A stretch of DNA of 64,000 nucleotides from Acanthosepion pharaonis (Eukaryota > Mollusca > Cephalopoda > Sepiida > Sepiidae). Position 1 is the stretch's first letter; each line of letters starts with the position of its first letter. Under the pieces are notes generated by a model that did no database searches, was not told where the DNA came from, and worked only from the letters and a program-made list of their open reading frames with translations. Below are positions 33,500-44,654 of this stretch, piece by piece. A program made the position numbers and the translations under genes. The DNA lies in assembly GCA_903632075.3 (NCBI GenBank), contig CAHIKZ030005494.1, positions 735,001 through 799,000 of the forward strand, written 5' to 3'.

Positions 33500-34250
33500 T
33501 AAAAAAAGTGATGTTTTGGTGAAAGGAACAATATTCGTGTGAATGGCTCTGTGATTGTGGGGATTTAAGTTAATGATTGGACAGTAAAGATCAACCCTCT
33601 CCTTCCTCCATTTTTAAGCCTAGCGCCATATTTGTACATTCAGGGCAATGAATATTCTGTTACTGTCATGGTTAGGTTACTAACAGAGTTTTGGTTTTTT
33701 AAATATTTTAGATCATTGTAAATAATTATTGGGTGGGGGAGTAAATTTAATATTTGTCCACTGCCAACTCCCAAATAATAAAAAGAATATATGGCTTTTG
33801 TTGGCAATTCATATAGTGAATGATGTATTATGGTGTCTGTAGTATAAATGGAAAATATAAAAATGTTTACTATTTACATTATTCGAACTATTGTCCTCAT
33901 CTTTGTCGCCATGTTTATCACAACGTTTCAGCCGTTGTACTCTTCGGCCTCCTCCAGGTAGTTGGAATGTCGAACTGAACCCTTATTTCGCTTTTTTAGG
34001 GTAGACTGCTCTAGTTCCACATACCACGTCTAATGAATGTCAGTTATCTTTTGTTAATTCCCCTCTGAAAGTTCTCCACTGCCTTAACCGGGTATTGAAC
34101 TCACACTCTTGGGTCCTGTCACTGGATCTAACTAACGCCTTTATCCACTGTGCCATGTATCCTTGAGGAAATATACAGAGATAATAAAAATGTTTTGGTA
34201 AAAGGAACAGATTTCGTGCAAATAGGTCTGTGATTGTGATTAGTTAAAAT
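33500..34250. repeat. 60-bp direct repeat flanking a SINE-bearing segment
   Basis: ATGTTTTGGTGAAAGGAACA and following bases (33503-33566) recur with changes at 34185-34250 (ATGTTTTGGTAAAAGGAACA). The SINE-3 copy sits between them. Confidence 0.55.
33950..34165 (-). mobile_element. SINE-3 family copy
   Basis: On the minus strand a tRNA-like head has TGGCACAGTGGATAAAGGC as A-box and GAGTTCAATACC as B-box. The body GGCAGTGGAGAACTTTCAG leads to TTCGACATTCCAACTACCTG. The other copy is at 52965-53180. Beyond the 3' end (33865-33950) lies a CTGGAGGAGGCC...GGCTGAAACGTT block with a hammerhead-like layout. Confidence 0.75.
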
Positions 34251-34264
34251 TAGGTTCTACCAAA

Positions 34265-34966
34265 ATGAATGAATTTTTTCCCGCAATGAATGCAAAAAAA
34301 ATCGATACCTCCTGTTTAAAATATTTGCCAAAAATCGAGGAATTATTCGATTCAAACGAAATTTTTAGGACTTATTCAAATAAAGTCTTGTTCACAATAG
34401 CTAGCACTGTTCAGTTTAACTCCTTCATCGACTTCGAATGGTCCAATAATAGTTTGGTTGATAATTCCAGTTCATATCATAACACTACCACCTTCTTGTT
34501 GCTTTCTTTTAGCCACAGGCACGTTTGAATTGAATAAAATCTATCCTTTGGTCCCTCCATCAAATATCACTCGAGATTCGTCCGTGAAAATTAGTTTTTC
34601 ATGTATTTCTTTGCCCAATTTTGACGCATTAGTGACAGGAGTTTGCCTTGCAAATTTTTTTTTTTTTACAGATCCTGATTCAGAAAGTATTCTACACCTT
34701 GACTCCCTCATTCCCAGATTTTTCAATGATTTGAGCGCTGGTCAAAAGTGGTTGTTTCGCTATAACTTTATGTTCATCTCGAGAAAGCAAATTTTTCAAG
34801 TCTTTTCCTTTGCTTCAAGTTCTCAACGTATATTTTCAACAGCCTTCTTTATCATTCGATGATCTCTAAAAAGCTCCTTTGATATCTCCAATGTGGACAT
34901 TCCCTCGTTCACTAACTTTGTTAATTTCAGTTTTTCAACAGTTGTTAAATCCTTCCCCTTACCCAT
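34265..34966 (-). pseudogene. Tc1/mariner-family transposase, decayed
   Basis: It starts at 34966 on the minus strand with MGKGKDLTTVEKLKLTKLVN, then MSTLEISKELFRDHRMIKKA, a helix-turn-helix DNA-binding start. Further on are LIFTDESRVIFDGG, which holds the first catalytic Asp (TDES), and IIGPFEVDEGVKLNS. Several stops are present. The C-terminal acidic residue region is not recognisable. I could not find convincing inverted ends. Confidence 0.8.
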
Positions 34967-35197
34967 GTTTCAACATATATTATGGACAAAAAGAAAAAAA
35001 TAGTTTTTATTAGATTTCAGAGGTCTTAGGCTAATACTAGTTTAATCTGCGTATTAACTTCAGTCAGTACCTTTTCGTAAATTCCATATATCTCAAAAAC
35101 TATTAAAAATGGCAAAAAAATTAGTCAAATATTTTACTAAGGGTGGAAATAGACGAGTTTAAATTTGCATAATAAATTCAGAAAGGCTCTGTATATC

Positions 35198-35363
35198 ATT
35201 GTTGCTTCTCATCTTCAACAACCTTGTAAATATCTCTTATCATTCCTCTCCAAACCTTCCTGTCCTGGGCTAACTCACGAACGTGCTGTAAGTCTTTTAA
35301 AACCCCTTCAAAGACTTTACAGGGAATAGTTGAAGTAATAGTTCTTTTGATGTCGTTTTTTAA
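35198..35363 (-). pseudogene. LINE RT C-terminal fragment
   Basis: The minus-strand frame ends QHVRELAQDRKVWRGMIRDI, then YKVVEDEKQQ and a stop. The AQDRKVWRGM pattern is typical of the very end of endonuclease-type LINE ORF2 proteins (compare the ends at 31380 and 45150). Confidence 0.55.
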
Positions 35364-35364
35364 T

Positions 35365-36490
35365 GTGTATACGATAGTTGTTCGAGGTCTTCAATGTCGT
35401 GCCTGAGCGATCGAAAACATGCCGGATAAAAGCGTGCTTTTACTTAGAAAGGGGTCACAGGTTCGTATACTGCCCGAGAGCGTATTATCTTTAAGTTTTC
35501 TCTAGAGCGCGGGCCAAAAAACCTAATATCCACTGTTTAAAATATTAAAAAGCGAAGCGTCTATTTTAAACAAGGTTACCCTCTAAAATAACGTTTGAAG
35601 TAATAAAAGTATACTTTTCTTGAAATTTTTAAAATATAAAACCACAATTTTACCCTAATAAACGGGTAGAAAATTTCTCTCAACCCTTATATTCGGAGTT
35701 CAGGTATCTGGTAGGCTAATGTTCACCAAGACAATGTAGATATCTGTTGGTCAAATGTTCATCTTGTTGCAGTTACTACACCTAGCTCACTAAAAGCAGT
35801 GTCAACTTATAATTTCAAACATAAATGACGAACTAATTACCTAGACACCGTAGATATTTCGTACTGCTACATATTCCTAATATTGAATATATTTTAATAT
35901 TAAATGTAAAAAGTGGATTATGCCAACAAATGCGGCAAATTGCAAATAAATCAATAAAAAAAAACACGGACAAATCTAATTTGAAATAATTTTCAATTTT
36001 TTCTTTTCATCACTGATAAATAATCCTGACAGTGGCTTATTTCACACGCCTCGTTTTAAATAGTCGATTCAATTACTTCCCTTTTTTACCATAAATTTTC
36101 ATTCACAATTCCACTGTTCATAGAATGCTTCAAGGTGTGTTGTACTGTTAAAAATATTAAATTCAAGACCCTAACATTTGTTTTATTTCGTTTTTTCTTT
36201 CTTTTTCTTTCTTTTTATGATGTAAAAGATTTAAAATATAATTTATTTAATGGTTTTTGTGTGTAAGTAAATAGAAACTGATCGTCTGCCATTAGCGTTT
36301 ATTTGTATAAAGTGGCCATTGAAAGAAAAAACTACAATAAAAAAATATTGATCACAAATTCATATTTGTTGTCTTTACTTACAGCAATGAAAATCGATAG
36401 TCTTAGGAAACAGGGTAGCTGAATATTGAGCATCAATATAGACAAATATTGCAAAGCGCATGGATACTGAATGATTCAATAAGAAAAGAT
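35365..36490. other. No supported gene
   Basis: AT-rich with no recognised family. If 36497-36546 is a first exon on the minus strand, this stretch would be its intron, but I found no second exon. Confidence 0.35.
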
Positions 36491-36496
36491 AAATAC

Positions 36497-36546
36497 CTGA
36501 GCAATTTCAGATCTTTCGAATCCTGTACTATTTTCTTCGGCGGCAT
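36497..36546 (-). CDS. Candidate first coding exon, unknown gene
   Basis: On the minus strand AACATGCCGCCGAAG gives a good start context. The frame reads MPPKKIVQDSKDLKLL and meets a consensus splice donor, CAG/GTATTT, at 36497/36496. The codons are GC-richer than the surroundings, and the sequence upstream (36547-36640) is not an identified repeat. I do not recognise the protein, and 16 residues are too few to place it. This is the only stretch that looks like host coding sequence. Confidence 0.3.
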
Positions 36547-36837
36547 GTTTTTTCTTTTCTTTCGAAGGTCGAAAGATCTTTTGCTGGAGGTTGGCAACCG
36601 ATTTACTCTAGCGAGCTAAAAGAATTATAACTGGCGAATGATAAATATCTCTTACGCTGTTTTTTTTTTATCCCCCCGTTAATCCAGGGGGTCTCAAGGA
36701 TCTTTTACTTTTTCACAAGTTTCTCATTGATTGTAATCTTAAAATAAAGTCGAGTTAAATACTCTGACGTTTTACTGAACTTTTTTCTTTATTGACCTCT
36801 AATCCCCTGGCATTTTATTGAACTTTTTGTTTATTTA

Positions 36838-37110
36838 AGTCTGCTTCAGTTTATCTATTTAATCAGTAGTTATAAATTAAAACAAATTACTCTACATGTA
36901 TCCGAGTTTAAAAATACATCAACGTTGTCTATTGCTATAAAATTTATAAAACTCCTCTATAAAATTAAACCATGTAAATGTATGTGAATTAAGATAAAAA
37001 AGAATTATTTTCAAGAATATCTGCATATTATTTGGAATGTACCTTTTGAGTCGGACAATCTTGAAAAGGTGAAGGAATGACATTCTGATTTATGGTAAAA
37101 GGCTGAGACC
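36838..37110. repeat. Local direct repeat, copy 1 (about 270 bp)
   Basis: It aligns with 37279-37535 in the same orientation. Shared blocks include TAAATTAAAACAAATTACTC, CCATGTAAATG and ACCTTTTGAGTCGGACAAT. Confidence 0.7.
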
Positions 37111-37278
37111 CACTGAGCTATATAGTCTTTGCCAGTGTAACTATACAGGATCAAATTGTAACATCTCAGTACTTTCTCTTAGGGTTAGTGTGGTAACTGT
37201 ACACTCTGTGAAAATTGTTACATTATGAAAGAGAGAGAGAGAGAGAGATGAGTGAAATTAGTAATTTTGTCTATTGAA

Positions 37279-37535
37279 GTATGTTTCAGTTGATTTATTT
37301 AATAATTAATTATGAATTAAAACAGATTACTTTACATGCATTCAAATTTAAATCAATTTTTTCTATTGCTATTAAACTTGTAAAATTCCGCTATAAAAAT
37401 AATCCATGTAAATGAATATGTACTTATATGGAAAAGATTATTATGTATGCATATTATTTGAAATGCACCTTTTGAGTTGTACAATTTTGGAAAGGGGAGG
37501 TGATATTCTGAATTTATGGTAAAAAGAGTGTACTG
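37279..37535. repeat. Local direct repeat, copy 2
   Basis: Partner of 36838-37110, diverged by many substitutions, so the duplication is old. A (GA)n run at 37227-37248 lies just before it. Confidence 0.7.
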
Positions 37536-38062
37536 GGCAAAACAGGCTGAGAACGACTTCGTTAATCCAGACTAAAAGTTAAGTTATAAATTTAATGCTA
37601 GAAAACCTTAGAAAAAGAAAACGTAAAAAAATTAAGCTTCATTTTTTTCTTGTTGACAAGTTCGTGCTTGGGTTCAAATCATAATAGTTTTATCTTAAAT
37701 CATTGTAAAGTTTCTTTTGATGTGTCAGTCATAAATTCTTTTTAGTTGGGTTCAATATCATGCACATTGTAAGGATTTTTCAACTCTGTTCAGAGAAATT
37801 CAAAAGTTCGGAATAAGACAAAAATAGTCGTATAGAGTAAAGTAACTTAAAGCTTTTGTCCTTAGTTCTTAGCACACCAAAATGCCATCACCAATGGCAA
37901 TCGATATATAAATTGTATTTTGTTAGTTTGTAGAGGACCGTGTCTGTTTGCATGTTGTTGTATTAGAAACAGGTGTGTAACTCCTGGTAGAATATTAAAA
38001 GGTCCAACTACAAGAAAATGGCCCGACTTAAGTCCAACTGAAGATAAAAAGACAAACAAGAC

Positions 38063-38150
38063 CGATATATATATAAACATATATATATATATTAAACAAA
38101 ACAATTTTACAATGGACAATAATATTTGTGTGTGTGTGTGTGTGTGTGTG
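38063..38150. repeat. (TA)n and (TG)n microsatellites
   Basis: Short TA tracts at 38066-38093 and a (TG)n run at 38128-38149. Confidence 0.9.
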
Positions 38151-38403
38151 AACGCTTGTGTCTGTTCTTTGGTAAATGTTCGTACGTACGTGTATGTGTG
38201 TATGATGTTCATACCGTCTCCCCAAAATGGGAAGACGCGGATCTTCTAAGAGAGCTTACATTGTAGTCGCTGAAATGAAGAAATTAAAAAGAGAACGAGG
38301 CGAGAAGTCGCCCAGTATTTATAGTATACGGAGAATGACCCTTAGTGGCAATTTGGGAATTAAGTCGGAACTAACTCCGACAAGTTCCACTCGCATAGTT
38401 AGA

Positions 38404-38650
38404 AATTAGAGTTAGGATTAAGGTCTTCGCTTATGTGGCGGGGAACAATGAAATAACAAAAAAACAAATGCTATTCTTTTTGTTTTTGTTTTGTTTTATG
38501 GCGAGAAAAAGAAAATGCAGCTTAATTCCGTTTTTTCCTTTTTAAGTTTCCGTACATTAAAATTATAAACGTTAGTTTTTAGTGGGATCTAACGAAAAAG
38601 ACCTCTCCTTTCATTATTTGATTTTATAGTTTGCTGTCTCTGAAAATTCA
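38404..38650. repeat. Local direct repeat, copy 1 (about 245 bp)
   Basis: It matches 39370-39620. Both run from TTAGGATTAAG-like sequence through GGCGAGAAAAAGAAAATGCA to a GTGGGATCTAAC block. The two copies enclose the hAT transposase fragment, so they may be related to that element. Confidence 0.7.
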
Positions 38651-38969
38651 AAAGTATTTGTTATCATTGGCGAACTGGTCAGGGTGTCAGCTTGCCCGAT
38701 GGCAAATAGACCCCCCCACGTCAAATAAAAATGCAATAAAGAAACAAAGACAGACAATTATTTTAGTAATAAAAAGAATAAGAATTTGTAAAGTCATATG
38801 CACACTATCAGTTCAGTGTAAGAGGTCATTTTCAAAGCTAAAGATCATAAAGACAAGGTTAAGAAATTCGATGTCTGAGGAGAATTTGGAATTTTACATT
38901 TTGCTATCTATTGGAAAGGAATTGTTAGATGAATTGGATGCAGAAGCAATTATTGACAGATTCGAATAA
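38631..38969 (+). pseudogene. hAT transposase C-terminal dimerisation domain fragment
   Basis: The frame ends with CKRSFSKLKIIKTRLRNSMS, then EENLEFYILLSIGKELLDEL and DAEAIIDRF. This is the hAT C-terminal dimerisation region as found in ZMYM/TTF-type relatives. The part before about residue 60 is not recognisable and no catalytic core remains. Start and splice boundaries cannot be set. Confidence 0.8.
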
Positions 38970-39369
38970 TCATCTCGTGAAAACAAACAATTGCTCTTAA
39001 TATAGCAGAATGTATACAATGCTTTATTGTGCTCTTAAACTATCTGTTAATGTGTATATTGTGCTGTAAGCTAGTTAAAAATATCAACCAATTAAAATTA
39101 AATGAAGAAATAAAACATCAAATTACAACATTTTATACTTACAATTGGTATCTCCTGTAAGTAATATGTACAGTACATATACATTGTAATTACTAAGAAA
39201 TACACACTTTTCCATAAAAAAAATTAATTGTACACTTTTTCCATATGTACATTTGGAAAATTTTATCTATTCGTTATGAAAAATTAAATAATAGCATTGT
39301 AATTGTGGGTTGGGCACACTTTATCTCCTGGCAACCAATGTTTTTAGACTAAGTCTTCTACTGCTATCA

Positions 39370-39620
39370 AGGTTAAGGGTTAGGGTTAGAATCAAGATTA
39401 AGCTTTTTGATTACGTGGCGAAGAATAATGAAATAACAACAAAAATGGTATTTTTTTTTTGTTTTTTCGGCGAGAAAAAGAAAATGCAACCTAATTCTAT
39501 TTTTTTCGTTACATGCTTCCATACGTTAAAATTATAAACGCTACCTTTTGGTGGGATCTAACAAATAAAAACACTCCTTCCATTATTTATTTTTACAGTT
39601 TGATGTCTTTGAAAACTCAT
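39370..39620. repeat. Local direct repeat, copy 2
   Basis: Partner of 38404-38650, in the same orientation with starts about 965 bases apart. Confidence 0.7.
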
Positions 39621-39624
39621 AAAA

Positions 39625-41310
39625 GAACCTTTGGGGCAGTATGTCGTAATCTATTTATCGTTCGTTCCCCTCCACTTGTTACACACACACACAGACATAT
39701 ATATAGGTGTTGTCATAAAATATGTTTTCCTAAAAGTATCTATTACATTAGGTAAAAATTTCCCACGCTATCTGTTGCACAATGTTAGAAAAATATTAGT
39801 CGCGTTTTTTAAGTTTATTTAGCTCTTTATTGCTTCGACAACCAATTAACCTTCTTACATTGTTTACAAGCTAACTGAAAAATCCCTACGCTTGGAAAAC
39901 GAGTTCCATACGAATTTCGAAAAACGATCGGAGTTTAAACGCATTATACTGTAATGAAAAGCAGACGACTGTTTCAGTTTCTCGTGAAGTTTTATTCAAT
40001 GCAATTTGACTGCTGATCATGAGGTTCGCCTATTTCTTTTACAGTTTTGTTTCTTTTATAGTCAATGAGTTTGAGGGGGAGGAAAATATGGTTTCTTTCA
40101 CCACAAATACCTTTTTTGACTGGTAGATCAGAAAAGTCTTTTATTGAACAAAAACAAAACAGCAAAGCAAATCGATTTATTACGAGAAGTGAAATGCACG
40201 ACTTCTTTTAGGTGCCTAAGTCGATAAAATTTTCCAATTGCGCTTTTACTGCATATTGAGAAAAATTCCGCTTCCCCAATTATTAAGTCCCCTCCCTTTT
40301 TATTTGGCACCTAAGTGTTCATTCAGTACTCCAACTTACAGAATATACCCCCCAAAATAAAAATACTACTTTATATTTAGTAGGGTACAAAGGGAATTCG
40401 GCAATCTTGGACTTTCGAGGAAAAAAAACCCCCAAAAAACAGAAAATGATGGGGCAAAAGGGCGGTTTGCTCTTGACAAAATTATTTTAACTATCTTCAT
40501 TCACTCTTCAGTAATGTTGTTTTAAAAGACGATGATTAGAATTTTAATAAAACCTAAATATATGAAGGTGAATTTATATATTGTCTTTGTTCTTCGTGAC
40601 ACCAAAAATAATACACAAAATTTCTTCATTATATTGCTTATTGTAATGGTTGGCAAAACATCAGCCAATCGATTCAAACTTTATAAAATGGTAAATAAGG
40701 ATTTCCTTAAGGGTTTACATATTTTAATAATTTCGAAAATGTTTTGAAATTTACGTATAAAAAATTGTTTTTATACTTATTTATTTATAAAATTGGTAAC
40801 GGATAAATATTGCATTAGATTTAATACAATCGTATTACTTTTTAGATCGTTGTAAATATACAATTATTCTTGTAAATAAACAATCTAATAAATAAAAGCT
40901 GTTTAATATTTTTGTTGTACATTCTCAAGAAATCAAAGAAAAATGTATCAATACAGTTTAATTATATGTTAAGTTTTATTACAATTCTAATCATTGCTTT
41001 TTAAGAAAAAAAAATTTAAGTAAACACTGCCGAGGAGTGAAGGTAGTTAAAATAATAATAATAAAACGTTTGCCCTTGATCGTTAAACAATACACAACGC
41101 ACTCGTAGCGACTGTTATCATTGACATAGAATGGATGGTAAACATATGTGCTTCACGTCGAAAGTAGTATTGTGTTTTGAGCATGGTTTTAATTAACTTT
41201 GTTTTGGATTTTGATAAGATCCAACTCGATATCTGTTGAGATGATGTGAAGCACTCTTCAGATTCCGACCAGTGATGCACACCTTAAAAAAGAAATGATT
41301 GATCGTCCAA
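39625..41310. other. No supported gene
   Basis: Very AT-rich. Frames of 60-80 codons exist on both strands without recognised domains. Confidence 0.45.
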
Positions 41311-41329
41311 AGAAACCACGGCACTAGTC

Positions 41330-41700
41330 CTCAGCGACTCGTAGTGGGTTTTGTTTCGCTCGAGCGCCTCCTGTCTGTTCGCTCACATGGAACCATTAAT
41401 TCTACTAGGAGGACACACATTTTTTAATCAGACCATGCTAAAATGCCAGGGTATACGTCTGTCTGAATTATGTGTACCGGAAATTTCAGAGGTGTTCTAA
41501 TATCAACTACCACTCTCCAATCACGGGCTTCACTTAGTAGCGCCATGTTGGGTGTTATTTGGGTCTTCCTTACAGGGCGTTCACCTTCCGGGTGGAAACG
41601 GATCTTAGATTCTCTGTCGACAATTTGTTTTGCTGTATTGCTCAAAGAATTCATTGAAGCAAAGTCTGTATTGTTCTCTAATGATTGGAAACAATTCAGC
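41330..41700 (-). pseudogene. Retroelement-associated PD-(D/E)XK-like endonuclease fragment
   Basis: The minus-strand frame reads ITPNMALLSEARDWRVVVDI, then RTPLKFPVHIIQTDVYPGIL. After one in-frame stop it continues VLLVELMVPCERTDRR. The order ARDW...L-FP-HI...PDI...VELTVPWE matches a C-terminal nuclease-like region common in retroelement proteins of aquatic animals. The expected PDI is PGI here, so a catalytic Asp is lost. The family assignment comes from memory of the pattern. Confidence 0.6.
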
Positions 41701-42090
41701 TAAAAGGCTACACAACGTCACAAAAAATCAGGGAAAATGTTAGGTCGTATCAAAAATATTTTCGTTTTTATTGAAATATGTATTTCTTGAGCTAATGTAA
41801 TGGTCTTAGTATCTTTTGATAACCTTTGCTCTTATGAAAGTGTTCGAGTTCTAATGGTCAGGATGTTACAGTTGATGCGTTTCATTACAATAAATGAAAG
41901 CCACCATCATTAAGTACTTAAACCCATTTTGACCAGTATGGACAGATCTTTGTTTATTTTCTGAACTCTGCACCCAGCTTCAACGGCTTTTGAGGTCGAG
42001 TTTACATTAATGCTCAAAATTTCCGAAATCTGCTTATATTGACTATTACAACATCTGAAAAGAAAGGTACATATAAAAAGAAATATAAAG

Positions 42091-42095
<5 letters not shown>

Positions 42096-42146
<51 letters not shown>
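42096..42146. repeat. (TA)n microsatellite
   Basis: About 50 bases of TA, followed by a short (CA)n. Confidence 0.95.
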
Positions 42147-42155
<9 letters not shown>

Positions 42156-42157
42156 TA

Positions 42158-42560
42158 TATTTATATTATTCAAACATATATTGTCAACAAAATTACATTT
42201 CAAACCAGTCGCAACATATTACATTGCATCTAAAGACATTGTTCTGTTGTTAACATTTCTTTCTCTCAAGTGGTCATGTACGAATCACATTACAAATTTA
42301 CGATAACAGGATGTTATCTTTGATAGTAAATGTCTCTGTTGTAATGTCCATACAACCACTCTGATGATGGCTCATGTGAGCCGAAAGCTTAGATTAAGGA
42401 ACACCATAATAAATAATATTCAAATGTTGGATAGTTTGTCTTTACTTTCTCCCGAATCTAAAGCCACTATATGAAGCTTAGAAAGGCTCATGATCAAACA
42501 TAAGATATTTGTTGTCTGTTATATTAACAATATATGTTTGAATAATGATATGCTGCCCCA
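42158..42560 (+). mobile_element. Foldback-like element with hammerhead-like core, copy 1
   Basis: The right part (42308-42560) matches 45905-46150. The left end has a short inverted copy (ATTCAAACATATATTGT). In the middle, 42361-42386 reads CTGATGA, T, a perfect 6-bp hairpin (GGCTCA/TGAGCC), then GAAA. Microsatellites border both outer ends. Confidence 0.55.
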
Positions 42561-42566
42561 ATACAA

Positions 42567-42594
42567 CACACACACACACACACACGCGCGCGCG

Positions 42595-42634
<40 letters not shown>
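42567..42634. repeat. (CA)n(CG)n(CA)n(TA)n alternating tract
   Basis: About 68 bases of strictly alternating purine-pyrimidine sequence with a CGCGCGCGCG centre. Confidence 0.95.
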
Positions 42635-42635
42635 A

Positions 42636-42896
42636 TGAACTCTCCCGTCGGTTTCGACGTATGAGGATCTGACAACTTAATTGATTCAGTTAATTTTGTA
42701 TGGCACTTAAGATCCACTAGTGATTTACAAAGGAAGTCGCATATGGAGCAAGAGTAAAGATTGTGGGATGAACACACTGTTAGGTTGGCTGACATTTTAG
42801 ATCTTGCTCTCGCTTCTTGAAGACGATTCAGACAAGCTGATTGAAAACTGCTGAGTCCACTAAAACAGGTTGATCTCCATTCTACCCGCTCCAAGG
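42636..42896 (-). pseudogene. Zinc-finger LINE, 3' end (copy 1)
   Basis: The minus strand gives LERVEWRSTCFSGLSSFQSA, then NRLQEARARSKMSANLTVCS, a finger CSICDFLCKSLVDLKCH, and after the ORF the tail CTCATACGTCGAAACCGACG followed by GGAGAGTTC and (TA)n. It is truncated at its 5' side by (TA)n (42898-42941). The longer copy is at 55758-56355. Confidence 0.8.
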
Positions 42897-42944
<48 letters not shown>

Positions 42945-43525
42945 CCGTTGATATATAATACAAGTGAATCCTAATAATATAAAATATTAAAACTGATCCA
43001 CCAAGAGCTCAATGTATTTATTATAACAAAGCACATAAATTACATAGAATAAAAATTCAAAATTACTTCATTCGAATAGCTATTTTGGCCCGCAAAACTT
43101 ACTTATAGGCCTTGTCCACTCAGAGGTGTAAAGAAATAAAATAGGAGCTTATAATTTAAACAATTAAAGAATAAAAGAAGAAAAGTGAAGGAGGATAAAG
43201 AAAAAGAAAGAGAAATAGAAGAATAAAAAGGAAACTGCAGATGAGAATCTAGACATAAATTTAAATAAACTCCCAAAATTATGGTGAGAGTGTCTGGTTC
43301 AAGAAGACAATTAAAATAACCTTGACCTATATTTTTCAAATATTAACATCTCAACTTAGGTTGAAACAAACTAACAAAATTAAGGACACGAGTTCAAAAA
43401 TTTTTAGAAAATAGTAAATATTAGTTCTAAATGAAAGAATAAAAAATATACTTTCTCCTTTTTCAAAGAAAAAAATCCCAAACATATGCTAGCAAAAATA
43501 TAGGAAAAAAACATCAATAGATAGT
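42897..43525. other. (TA)n then no supported gene
   Basis: A TA tract at 42898-42941, then AT-rich DNA including an A/G-rich run at about 43157-43230. No domain is visible. Confidence 0.5.
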
Positions 43526-43526
43526 T

Positions 43527-43744
43527 TATAAAGGGTGTTTAATTAAGACGGGTCAATGTCAGTAGTAAATAAATTAGTATTATTGGTGAAAACTTATTTA
43601 TTTCTCTATTGGGTCATGTTATTTAAGTCATGGCAATTATGTGTCAAAATTAATATCGCCAAATCTGAAAAGAAAAAGAAAAAAATCATTAGACGCTTAA
43701 ACTTACATTTAAAATCGGTCGAAGTTATTGGCACACTCTTTATA
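43527..43744. mobile_element. Mariner-like MITE, copy 1
   Basis: Inverted ends resembling TATAAAGGGTGTTTAATTAA enclose about 218 bp. The inside aligns in reverse with 51259-51475 (ATCATTAGACGCTTAAACTT, TTATTTAAGTCATG). TA-type flanks suggest mariner-like insertion. Confidence 0.7.
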
Positions 43745-43749
43745 AGGAA

Positions 43750-44640
43750 AATTACTTAAAGTTATTTAAAAATTTGAGAAGATTTTTACATATATTGGTT
43801 TGCTGCATAATTATCAGGCATTTTTGTAGTCGAGTTATTTGTTAATAAAAATTGATGTTTTATTTACTTTTTTTAATAAAAATATTTTATTTTCAGGTCA
43901 TAAAAATGCGCGTCGATAATCATACACTCCGGAATAATCATTTAAAAATGTTATTGTTGAATTGTTATGTTTCTTTTTTCATAATAAATAGTATTTAAAA
44001 AACGCCTGATAATTATGCACCAACCCAATATATGAAAACAAAAGGAATAAGATAAATAAAAAATATCGTATATTGATTACTGGTGTTATTCTCGATGTAC
44101 AATAACAGAGCTATCATTTATAATTCAATAAAACGACTGATAAGGTACTACGATAACATTTTTTATTAAATTTTCCTTGCATTCTTACAAGGTTTTTCTT
44201 TTCTGAACATAGTGTGTAAAAACTGTCCAAATGTTCTATATATCCGAGTGTTTACAGAGTGTTTACAGAGAACCAATATTATTAAGAATTTACATGCCTC
44301 TTAAGGAACTGCGTTCCTGATCAAAACAAATTCATGAATGATTATATTGGATACACCACGAGATGCTTATCACGAAAACTCACGTTACACCACACAGGCC
44401 ATAGCTCAATTAGGACCCATTTAAACAGACACGGGAATCTACCAAACTCCATCCGCTTGTAGAAAATACGGCAATAATAGCCTCATCCACATTTAAATAA
44501 CGGCTAAAATAATGAAAGCATTAATAAAAGAAAAGAAAAAGCCAACACTTAATAATATTAACTATAAACACGGACACAACGTGCTGCCATGTTTGGAAAA
44601 AACAGTCCTAGGTCGGAAACACTAGAAGACGCGGAAGGTT
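43750..44640. other. No supported gene
   Basis: AT-rich with no recognised family. Confidence 0.45.
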
Positions 44641-44654
44641 TAATATCTGGGAAG

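Noticed and set aside
39368..39395. Telomere-like TTAGGG units
   Set aside because: Only one or two units in an AT-rich repeat; not an array.
42478..42963. 161-codon minus-strand frame across repeats
   Set aside because: It fuses the LINE fragment with translated (TA)n and (CA)n; only the LINE part is meaningful.
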